64,000 nt of DNA from Mesorhizobium sp. WSM4311. GTDB lineage: Bacteria; Pseudomonadota; Alphaproteobacteria; Rhizobiales; Rhizobiaceae. A model generated the notes under the pieces. That model searched no databases. It was given only the letters and a program-made list of their open reading frames with translations, and was not told where the DNA came from. Numbering within the stretch: the first letter of the stretch is position 1; the number at the start of each line of letters is the position of its first letter. The stretch spans positions 124,001 to 188,000 of the forward strand of contig NZ_NSFV01000007.1 of the NCBI RefSeq assembly GCF_002295115.1, given 5' to 3'. The position numbers and the translations under genes are program-made. Positions 8,496-14,238 of the stretch are shown in pieces.

Positions 8496-9134
8496 ATGGG
8501 TCAGCTCAATGCCGGCATCGTGCCGGTCACACCGTTTCAGCAGAACTGCACCATCCTGTTCGACATGGTCGACAAGCACGGCGTCGTCGTCGATCCGGGT
8601 GGCGATATCGACAAAGTGCTGGCGGTGTTGAAGGACAATGCGATCACGGCCGAGGCGATCTGGATCACGCACGGCCATATCGACCATGCCGGCGGCGCCA
8701 TGGAGCTGAAGGATGCGCTCGGCCTCGAAATCATCGGCCCACATGCAGCCGACAGGCCTTTGCTCGACAATCTGGAGAAACAGGGCAGACTCTACGGCAT
8801 CGCCGGGGCGCGTAACTGCGTGCCCGACCGGTTCCTCACCGAAGGCGATACCGTGTCGTTCGGCGGTCATGTGTTCGAGGTGCTGCATTGCCCCGGCCAC
8901 GCGCCCGGCCATGTCGTCTACTACAACCGCGCGGCCAAGTTCGCCCATGTCGGCGATGTGCTGTTCCGCGGCTCGGTCGGCCGCACCGACCTGCCGGGCG
9001 GTGACCACGCGACGCTGATCGCCTCGATCAAGGACAAGCTCTTGCCGCTCGGCGACGATATCGGTTTCATCTGCGGCCACGGCCCCGGCGGCCGTTTTGG
9101 CGAGGAGCGGCGAACCAATCCGTTCCTTGTTTAG
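8496..9134 (+). CDS. Glyoxalase-II-like MBL-fold metallo-hydrolase (YcbL type)
   Basis: A 212-residue cytoplasmic metallo-beta-lactamase-fold hydrolase. The metal motif THGHIDHAG gives His59, His61, Asp63 and His64; later ligands are in HCPGHAPGH, VGDVLF and CGHGPGG. The length and the C-terminal GHGP..F.EERRTNPFL block fit the short YcbL-like branch rather than full glyoxalase II, which has an extra substrate-binding domain. The likely chemistry is thioester hydrolysis, with the substrate unknown. The ATG at 8496 follows AAAGGA. It ends at a strong hairpin terminator. Confidence 0.88.
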   Translation: MGQLNAGIVPVTPFQQNCTILFDMVDKHGVVVDPGGDIDKVLAVLKDNAITAEAIWITHGHIDHAGGAMELKDALGLEIIGPHAADRPLLDNLEKQGRLYGIAGARNCVPDRFLTEGDTVSFGGHVFEVLHCPGHAPGHVVYYNRAAKFAHVGDVLFRGSVGRTDLPGGDHATLIASIKDKLLPLGDDIGFICGHGPGGRFGEERRTNPFLV

Positions 9135-9148
9135 GATCAGCACCAGCA

Positions 9149-9180
9149 AAAAGCGCTGGCCTTGCGGTCAGCGCTTTTGT
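9149..9180 (+). terminator. Terminator of the MBL-fold hydrolase gene
   Basis: Stem AAAAGCGCTG/CAGCGCTTTT around GCCTTGCGGT. It begins 14 bases after the stop codon and, because of its A and T ends, could work in both directions. Confidence 0.8.
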
Positions 9181-9195
9181 CCGGGGCAGGGAAGC

Positions 9196-9277
9196 CCTAA
9201 GCGCTTTCGCGCTTTAGGTCTTTGTCTGGTGCAAGTCGTTGTCCCAAAACCGGTGCACACTTTTGGGCGACATGCAC
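9196..9277. repeat. Composite palindrome: CCTAAGCGC module plus GCATGTCG module
   Basis: Module 1 (9196-9218) has CCTAA and TTAGG ends around CGC/GCG arms. A short TCTTTGTCTGG linker follows, then module 2 (9229-9277) with GTGCAAGTCG and CGACATGCAC arms and inner CCCAAAACCG and CTTTTGGG. The same modules recur at 10241-10288 and 59872-59919, and module 2 alone at 39007-39055. It abuts the stop of the BA14K gene. Confidence 0.75.
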
Positions 9278-9706
9278 TCAGTTGGCAGTGCAGAAATGCT
9301 GCTCGCCGTCATTGCCGGTGAAGGTGCCGGTGCGGGAGTTGAAGCTGCGGTAGCGGTCCGAGCAGTATTCGTACCAGTCACGCGTCCACGGCTCGGCATA
9401 GCGATCGGCATAGACCACCCGCGGTTCGACATAGTAGCGACGGACCGGTGCCGGGCGGATCCGCACGTCACGATCGTAGTAACCGTCATCGTAGTAGCGG
9501 TCAGCGTCAGGCGGTGGCTGGTCATTGGCCAGCGCGCCACCGATCAGCGCACCGGCGGCGAGGCCAAGCACACCGGCGGCAATGGCGTCGCCATTGCCGT
9601 GGTGGCGGTGATGGCGCCATTCATCGGCGTTGGCCGCGGGCAAGGCCACCAGCATGGTGGCCGCCATGGCGGCGGACAGCACGGCAGTCTTGAAAATTCT
9701 GTTCAT
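9278..9706 (-). CDS. BA14K-family exported protein
   Basis: A 142-residue protein with a signal peptide (MNRIFKTAVLSAAMAATMLV..., cleavage probably after NADE or PAANA near residue 27), a His/Arg-rich patch, a Gly/Ala hydrophobic stretch (41-60), a Tyr/Asp/Arg-rich middle and a conserved end, WYEYCSDRYRSFNSRTGTF followed by CTAN. That C-terminal block is the BA14K signature first noted in Brucella as an immunoreactive, lectin-like protein. It is probably periplasmic or envelope-associated. Confidence 0.88.
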   Translation of the reverse strand: MNRIFKTAVLSAAMAATMLVALPAANADEWRHHRHHGNGDAIAAGVLGLAAGALIGGALANDQPPPDADRYYDDGYYDRDVRIRPAPVRRYYVEPRVVYADRYAEPWTRDWYEYCSDRYRSFNSRTGTFTGNDGEQHFCTAN

Positions 9707-9894
9707 CTTGGTCTCCTTCGGTCCGGACCGTGCAGTTTTGCAGGGGATGCGGTCCGGCTTTACCCAAGATTAATATGCGACCGTGGCTGAACGGAGGCTG
9801 AACGGATTTCGACGTGCCGATCCAAGAGGGGCGTCAAAAACCAGGCTCTGATCGAGCTGGGCAGCCCTGCTGGAGCCGACAGTCTGAAGCCGGC

Positions 9895-10107
9895 TCAGCC
9901 GACCGACAGGTTGACGGCCTTGGGTCCCTTGCCGCGCTTGTCCGGCTCGGTGTCGAATGTTACTTTCTGCCCATCTTCGAGACCGGGAAGACCCGACGCC
10001 TGCACGGCCGAAATATGGACGAAGACATCCTTCGCGCCATCGTCCGGCGTGATGAAGCCGAAGCCTTTGGCATGGTTGAAGAATTTGACGGTGCCGGTCT
10101 GCGGCAT
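9895..10107 (-). CDS. Cold-shock-domain protein (CspA family), paralogue 1
   Basis: A 70-residue single cold-shock domain. RNP1 KGFGFITP and RNP2 VFVHISA are intact, and the sequence ends KAVNLSVG. The ATG at 10107 is chosen because AAAGGAG lies six bases upstream; the in-frame ATG at 10128 adds seven residues without a ribosome binding site. It is about 80% identical by eye to the paralogue at 10426-10638 and has a matching promoter block. The family binds single-stranded RNA and melts mRNA structure. Confidence 0.93.
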   Translation of the reverse strand: MPQTGTVKFFNHAKGFGFITPDDGAKDVFVHISAVQASGLPGLEDGQKVTFDTEPDKRGKGPKAVNLSVG

Positions 10108-10140
10108 GGGAAGCTCCTTTGATCCCATAAACTCCAGTCT

Positions 10141-10195
10141 CGGGCCGGCAAATGCCCGAGAGGAAATTTGTCCTTTATTTTAGCGTCATCGGCAA
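10141..10195 (-). promoter_or_regulatory. Promoter and conserved leader block of cspA paralogue 1
   Basis: On the minus strand TTGCCG (10190-10195), a 17-base gap and GACAAA (10167-10172) form a promoter. It runs into ATTTCC and then a CGGGCATTTG block (10141-10160) that can fold with GCCCG. The block recurs upstream of the second cspA gene at 10821-10850 in the same position relative to the promoter. Confidence 0.55.
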
Positions 10196-10209
10196 GAGAA
10201 AGTTTTGCG

Positions 10210-10288
10210 GGCACTTAAAGCGCCTTAAGCCTTTGTTGTGATGCATGTCGTTGACCCGGAGCCGGATCCACTTCCGGGCTACATGCAT
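10210..10288. repeat. Composite palindrome, divergent copy
   Basis: A CTTAAAGCGCCTTAAG module (10213-10229), the linker CCTTTGTTGTG, then a module with ATGCATGTCG and CTACATGCAT arms (10241-10288). The inner arms are changed (ACCCGGAGCCGG, CACTTCCGGG) but remain complementary. Such compensating changes are what a conserved hairpin would show. Confidence 0.7.
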
Positions 10289-10308
10289 TGATGCCGCGCC
10301 ACGGACAT

Positions 10309-10345
10309 GAAAAAAGGCACGACGAAAATCGCCGCGCCTTTTTAA
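10309..10345 (-). terminator. Terminator of cspA paralogue 2
   Basis: On the minus strand AAAAAGGCGCGGCGA pairs with TCGTCGTGCCTTTTTT around a short T-rich loop, with one mismatch. It lies about 80 bases downstream of the stop at 10426 and ends in a T run. Confidence 0.75.
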
Positions 10346-10425
10346 AAATCTGTCTGCGTGCCCACAGGCTGGGCAGGCTTCGAACCCTCGTTCGCCCGCC
10401 GTCAGGGACGCGGGGCGCCGATGGT

Positions 10426-10638
10426 TCAGGCAGCGCGGAGGTTGACCGCCTTCGGGCCCTTGCCCATGCGGTCCGGCTCGACGTCGAAGGTGACCTTCTG
10501 GCCGTCGACGAGCGTGCGCAGGCCCGATGCCTCGATCGCGGAAATATGGACGAACACGTCCTTGGCGCCGCCGTCGGGCGTGATGAAACCGAAGCCTTTG
10601 GTCGCGTTGAAGAATTTAACGGTGCCGGTCTGGGCCAT
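10426..10638 (-). CDS. Cold-shock-domain protein (CspA family), paralogue 2
   Basis: A 70-residue cold-shock domain with KGFGFITP and VFVHISA RNA-binding motifs, ending KAVNLRAA. It is the close relative of the gene at 9895-10107, probably a local duplication. AGGAG precedes the ATG at 10638. Its promoter block lies about 190 bases upstream, so the mRNA has a long 5' leader, as in E. coli cspA, where the leader senses temperature. Whether this leader does so is untested. Confidence 0.93.
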   Translation of the reverse strand: MAQTGTVKFFNATKGFGFITPDGGAKDVFVHISAIEASGLRTLVDGQKVTFDVEPDRMGKGPKAVNLRAA

Positions 10639-10820
10639 TGGGGAAACTCCTTCACCCGTTCAGTCTTTATTGGTCCTGCCCGCCACCTGGCGTCGAGGGC
10701 AGTTCCCGGTGGTTGCTTTCGGCAGTCATGCATTGGCGCATGGTCAAACCCCCCGCCGAAAAACGGGGCCGTCAGAGATTCACAGTATCGGGGAAAGGTC
10801 GTCCAAAACGTTCCGCTCTC

Positions 10821-10875
10821 CGGGTCGCAAATGCCCGAACACGGAATTTATCGCACGGAAACGTGAAGGTTGCAA
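10821..10875 (-). promoter_or_regulatory. Promoter and conserved leader block of cspA paralogue 2
   Basis: On the minus strand TTGCAA (10870-10875), a 17-base gap and GATAAA (10847-10852), followed by the CGGGCATTTGC block that is also present upstream of paralogue 1. The distance to the ATG at 10638 implies a leader near 200 bases. The rest of the gap 10639-11100 shows no gene that I can support. Confidence 0.55.
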
Positions 10876-11100
10876 GATAGCGCCGCGGGCCGCCGCACTG
10901 AGCGCATCCCGACGCAAGAATCGACCGATCTGAGCGTCGACGGGCCGCAAATAGGCCCCGTTGCCGGGCCGGTCATTGACCCACAGAGAGGGTCGCGCAT
11001 GGGCCAGTGTTGCCGGCGGACGCCGGCCATGGCTGTAACCGGCGTTTCCGTCCCCGCGAACGCGGTCGCATCCGCGAGCGGGGTTGCATTTGACAGGGGA

Positions 11101-11565
11101 ATGGCGAGGATCGTGATCGGGGATGGGATCGAGGGAGAAATCAGCATCAACTTCCTGGCGTCGGTTTTTTCGCGGCAAGGGTTTGCCGTCCTGTTCCTGT
11201 CGGCGCTTCTGGCCGCCTGCACCGTGGTCGTCGATGATGGGCCAGGACCGCGGCCGCCGCGTCCCGAACCGGAATTCTGCACCAGGCAATACGAGCCCGT
11301 CTGTGCCCGGCGCGGCGGCGACCGCCAGACCTTCGCCAATGCCTGCCTTGCCGACCGCGCCGGATACCGCATCGTGCGCGACGGCCCCTGCCGCAGCGAT
11401 GGCGGCGACGGTGGCAATGGTGGTGGTGGTGGCGAAGAGCAGACGTTCTGCACCCGTGAATACGCGCCCGTCTGCGCCCGCCGCCATGGCGAGATGCGCA
11501 GCTTCCCCAATGCCTGCGAAGCCCGCGCCGCGGACTACCGGGTCGTCGGCGATGGCCCGTGCTGA
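11101..11565 (+). CDS. Lipoprotein with two Kazal-type inhibitor domains
   Basis: About 154 residues from the ATG at 11101. A hydrophobic leader ends in the lipobox LLAAC, so the mature protein is a probable outer- or inner-membrane lipoprotein. Two Kazal-like domains follow, each with four Cys in the order FCTRxYxPVCARR, then NAC, then DGPC, joined by a Gly/Asp linker (about 100-112). Kazal domains inhibit serine proteases; bacterial two-disulfide forms are known but few are characterised. The start is uncertain: the best Shine-Dalgarno-like stretch (GAGGGAGA, 11131-11138) lies inside the frame, and the frame is open back to 10870. Confidence 0.75.
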   Translation: MARIVIGDGIEGEISINFLASVFSRQGFAVLFLSALLAACTVVVDDGPGPRPPRPEPEFCTRQYEPVCARRGGDRQTFANACLADRAGYRIVRDGPCRSDGGDGGNGGGGGEEQTFCTREYAPVCARRHGEMRSFPNACEARAADYRVVGDGPC

Positions 11566-11572
11566 GAACGTC

Positions 11573-12190
11573 CTACCGGTCCACGCCAGTATAGGCTTTG
11601 CCTTTCAGCAGGGCTGCCAGGTGGGCGGCATTAGACGCGGCCATCTCGATCATGCCGGCGACCTTTTCGGGGGTCTTTGGCAGATCGACATAATTGACGT
11701 CGCCCATCGCCTCGCCCACCCAATAGACGCCGCCATTGGCCGGAATGGTGAAGCCGACATCGTTGAGCGCCTGGAAGCACTCGGCATGGCAATGGTGGGC
11801 ACCATCTTCGTTGCCGACGATCGCCACCAGTGCCACCTTGCCGGCGGCCGGCATGCGGCCCTTGCCGTCGGTTTCCTCGAGAAAGGCATCCATGCGTTCC
11901 ATGACGCGCTTGGCGACGCTGGAGGGTTGTCCCATCCAGATCGGCAGACCGAGTATGAAGATATCGGCCGCGATAATCTTCTCACGCAGACCAGGCCAGT
12001 CGTCGCCTTTGCCCATGTCGGAGAGCACTCCGGGCTTGATATCATGATCGAGGGCGCGCACGACCTCCCCCTTCACGCCATGCGGCTTGAGCGCTGAGAG
12101 CAGGTCGGCGATGAGCCTGTCGGTGGAGGATTTTTCCTTGTCGCTGGATGCTTTCAGCGAACAGTTGATGGCAAAGGCGGTGAGGGACAT
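11573..12190 (-). CDS. NAD(P)H-dependent FMN oxidoreductase, flavodoxin fold
   Basis: A 205-residue flavodoxin-like protein. It shows AINCSLKASSDKEKSSTDRL for FMN phosphate binding (residues 7-26) and ADIFILGLPIWMGQPSSVAK near 74-93, where the isoalloxazine ring sits. GNEDGAHHC and NGGVYWVGEA follow. The family includes NADPH-dependent FMN and azo/quinone reductases; the substrate is unknown. The ATG at 12190 has an AGGAG ribosome binding site. It converges with the Kazal gene, leaving only 7 bases between stops. Confidence 0.8.
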   Translation of the reverse strand: MSLTAFAINCSLKASSDKEKSSTDRLIADLLSALKPHGVKGEVVRALDHDIKPGVLSDMGKGDDWPGLREKIIAADIFILGLPIWMGQPSSVAKRVMERMDAFLEETDGKGRMPAAGKVALVAIVGNEDGAHHCHAECFQALNDVGFTIPANGGVYWVGEAMGDVNYVDLPKTPEKVAGMIEMAASNAAHLAALLKGKAYTGVDR

Positions 12191-12267
12191 TCGGCGGCTC
12201 CTGCATATGGCTGCAGGCTCAACGCCGCGAGGCGCATGCGGTTGCTCCGGAACGATAGCCAGGTTGC

Positions 12268-12486
12268 CTAGGATGGATAAGCCCCATCGGCCGGCCCGGC
12301 GTAGAGCTCGCTGCCGTGCTCATCGGAAATGCGCAGGCGGTCGGGGATCTGCGGCATTGCGAGCGTGTGGAAGAGCGCGGCGGCGGCCTGCAAGGCGGCG
12401 CGCAAGGTCGGCGCTTCCAGCGACACCTTGTCGAGCGTTGCCTCCTCGGCGTCGCGTGACCGGTAGAACTCGATGACGAAATTCAA
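12268..12486 (-). CDS. Small conserved-looking protein of unknown function
   Basis: About 72 residues if translation starts at the TTG at 12486, which has GGAGG five bases upstream; an ATG at 12513 in frame lacks a ribosome binding site. It reads FVIEFYRSRDAEEATLDKV, then an Ala-rich helix, then PDRLRISDEHGSELYAG, a soluble alpha/beta mini-protein. I recall similar unnamed proteins in rhizobia. It is last in a run of four very small minus-strand genes. Confidence 0.6.
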   Translation of the reverse strand: MNFVIEFYRSRDAEEATLDKVSLEAPTLRAALQAAAALFHTLAMPQIPDRLRISDEHGSELYAGPADGAYPS

Positions 12487-12567
12487 GCAAGCCTCCGTGG
12501 CAGGACTTGGCATGGGCCTGTTGTCAGTTCATCGGGGATGGGGCGCATGCGAAGCACCCCAAGGCTG

Positions 12568-12705
12568 TCAGCCCTTGGACTTCGGCTTCAGGCCGCTCTC
12601 CGCCTGCTTGACCGCCGAACCGAACCGGGAGGCGAGCTTGGCCACGACCTTATCCTTCTTCGGCTTGCGCGCTTCGCGATTGCTTCGCTGTTGACCTTTG
12701 GACAT
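12568..12705 (-). CDS. 45-residue basic protein
   Basis: A complete frame of 46 codons. The protein begins MSKGQQRSNREARKPKKD and ends in a Lys-rich tail after ASRFGSAVKQAESGLKPK. GGAGCAGT lies upstream of the ATG. Codon use is like its neighbours, with mostly G or C in third positions. The high Lys/Arg content suggests nucleic acid or ribosome binding, but that is inference. It sits between two other small genes on the same strand. Confidence 0.6.
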   Translation of the reverse strand: MSKGQQRSNREARKPKKDKVVAKLASRFGSAVKQAESGLKPKSKG

Positions 12706-12745
12706 GGACTGCTCCTTGTGCGTGTTGGCTGGCTTTTCGAGGTTC

Positions 12746-13012
12746 TCAGACGACCGGATTGCTGGCGACGGCCGGATTGTCGGCCGGCTCGAGATTGTCT
12801 TCCGTGGTGACCCGCTCGTGGGTCTCCAACTCGCTGCGGATACGGTATTGCGGCGAGCCGTCCTTGACCGGCAGCCTGCTCTTGATCTCGAACAGCTCCG
12901 CCGTCTTCTGGACGAGGCCGGTGCGGCTCTTCATGCGCACCGTCTGGCCGATGGCGAAAAGGTGCGAGGGCGTGTCGGTGCGCGGGCGCGTATTCTGCTG
13001 GAAACGGATCAT
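12746..13012 (-). CDS. Small protein of unknown function, coupled to its upstream neighbour
   Basis: An 88-residue soluble protein. The segment FAIGQTVRMKSRTGLVQKTA, then YRIRSELETHERVTTEDNLE, resembles short SH3-like barrels with a proposed binding groove; I do not recognise a named family. The start overlaps the stop of the upstream gene by four bases (13009-13012), so the two are translationally coupled. Confidence 0.65.
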   Translation of the reverse strand: MIRFQQNTRPRTDTPSHLFAIGQTVRMKSRTGLVQKTAELFEIKSRLPVKDGSPQYRIRSELETHERVTTEDNLEPADNPAVASNPVV

Positions 13013-13278
13013 GCTGCATTCTCCCGGTCGCGCTTCAGCGCGGTTTCGAGTTCGAGGTGGTCGATGGCGACAAGCTGGCTGGTCGTGGGGTTCTTCACCG
13101 CCCTTGCCGGCAGGTGGATGAAGGTGGCGACGCGGCGCCAGCCGATGCGTGACATGCCCTCGATCAGCTCTTCATCATGATCGATGTCGTAGTCGCCGGC
13201 CGGCAACGGTCCTTCCAGGCCTGCGAGCATGAAGGATGCCGCGAAATGGGCGATGGAATGGGTGGTGCGGTCCGGCAT
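13009..13278 (-). CDS. Small protein of unknown function
   Basis: An 89-residue protein rich in His near the N-terminus (TTHSIAHFAASFMLAGLEG) and acidic in the middle (DYDIDHDEELIEGMSRIGWR), ending ETALKRDRENAA. There is no signal peptide. It overlaps the next gene by four bases. Together with 12746-13012 and the two genes beyond, it forms a likely four-gene unit of proteins between 45 and 89 residues. No function is known to me. Confidence 0.65.
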   Translation of the reverse strand: MPDRTTHSIAHFAASFMLAGLEGPLPAGDYDIDHDEELIEGMSRIGWRRVATFIHLPARAVKNPTTSQLVAIDHLELETALKRDRENAA

Positions 13279-13327
13279 TGTCCTGGCCTTGGTTGGTTCA
13301 CGCCTTTGGCGTCATCGACCTGAATAC

Positions 13328-13354
13328 AAAAAAGCGGGGACGAGCCCCGCTTTT
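13328..13354 (-). terminator. Terminator of cspA paralogue 3
   Basis: Stem AAAAGCGGGG/CCCCGCTTTT with a short loop, followed on the minus strand by further T residues. It lies 83 bases downstream of the stop at 13438 and separates the cspA gene from the small-gene run. Confidence 0.8.
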
Positions 13355-13437
13355 CTATCTCCCGCAATCGCTGGAAATAAGCCGCTTTCGAGAGCTGCCA
13401 GTACATCCGTGGTCAGCGTTCATCGAATTCGGCCGGA

Positions 13438-13644
13438 TCAGATCAGTTGCAGATTGGCGGCGGACTCGCGGCCTTTGCCGTCACGCTCCAGGTCGAACTC
13501 CAGCTTCTGGCCTTCGGCGAGGCCGGGAAAGCCGGCACGCTCCAAAGCGCTGACATGGACGAAAACGTCCTTGCCGCCGTCAGCTGGTTGAATGAAGCCA
13601 AAACCCTTCTGGCCATTATAGAACTTCACGATTCCGGTGGTCAT
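13438..13644 (-). CDS. Cold-shock-domain protein (CspA family), paralogue 3
   Basis: A 68-residue cold-shock domain, more divergent than the other two: KGFGFIQP and VFVHVSA motifs, and FDLERDGKGRESAANLQLI at the end. The ATG at 13644 (MTTGIVKFYNG) is chosen by family alignment. A strong promoter lies about 140 bases upstream, giving a long untranslated leader. Confidence 0.92.
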   Translation of the reverse strand: MTTGIVKFYNGQKGFGFIQPADGGKDVFVHVSALERAGFPGLAEGQKLEFDLERDGKGRESAANLQLI

Positions 13645-13780
13645 ATCTGTCTTTCGCGGATTGAAAAATCGTCGCAAGGCGAATGTGCCGTGCGTCCAAT
13701 GTCGACGATTTGGAATGAGATTGGCGGGTCGAGAACCTCTGACGCCGCGAGATGCCAATTCTGGCCAAAACGATCCTCTC

Positions 13781-13809
13781 TATATAGATCGATTTGGCTC
13801 CCTGTTCAA
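13781..13809 (-). promoter_or_regulatory. Promoter of cspA paralogue 3
   Basis: On the minus strand TTGAAC (13804-13809), a 17-base spacer and TATATA (13781-13786). Transcription would start near 13774, giving a leader of about 130 bases. The region 13780-13960 is clearly more AT-rich than the rest of the window. Confidence 0.6.
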
Positions 13810-13947
13810 GGTGATTCAGAAATCAATCTCGTTCCGATTGAAAAATAGATCGCTATATACGTTCAGATATTTCTGCTATGGGTTGTACATATTTCTAAAA
13901 AATCTTGAACGCACGCTGGGGTATTTCCTCTGCGCCCATGCTTTTAT

Positions 13948-13964
13948 TTACTATAGTAAGGAGG
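13948..13964 (+). promoter_or_regulatory. TTACTATAGTAA palindrome fused to a strong ribosome binding site
   Basis: The perfect 12-base palindrome TTACTATAGTAA (13948-13959) overlaps AAGGAGG (13958-13964), which is eight bases before the ATG at 13972. A protein bound here, or an mRNA hairpin, would affect translation or transcription of the small downstream gene. Confidence 0.45.
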
Positions 13965-13971
13965 AAAACCC

Positions 13972-14196
13972 ATGGTTTCCACAAGAGGCTCTAGGGGGAA
14001 GACCGTTGCGGTCAATCCGATCATCAAGCCAATCGCCATCCACGCCATTGCCGTTGGCCCGACCGGCCAGCCGATGATCGTCAAGTCGGCACGGCTGACG
14101 ATCAGAAGCGATGAGGCGGCAAGGCGAACGATCTCCGATACCGATGGCACGGTGAGGCGGGCGAGGCAGGTTGCCGAGACCAACCGCCTGATCTGA
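13972..14196 (+). CDS. Small basic protein of unknown function
   Basis: A 74-residue frame. It starts MVSTRGSRGKTVAVNPIIKP, then carries a hydrophobic stretch (IAIHAIAVGPTGQPMIV) and an Arg/Thr-rich end. I recognise no family. Support comes from the near-consensus AAGGAGG ribosome binding site and AT-rich upstream DNA. An overlapping minus-strand frame (13944-14300) is also open but lacks a ribosome binding site, so the coding assignment is moderate. Confidence 0.45.
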   Translation: MVSTRGSRGKTVAVNPIIKPIAIHAIAVGPTGQPMIVKSARLTIRSDEAARRTISDTDGTVRRARQVAETNRLI

Positions 14197-14238
14197 TCGC
14201 TCAATGCATTCCGAACGAGCTCGCAACCCCGCGAAGAC

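Noticed and set aside
10360..10410. tRNA-like GGTTCGAA stretch on the minus strand
   Set aside because: The T-arm would lack a complementary stem, and no acceptor, D or anticodon arms can be drawn.
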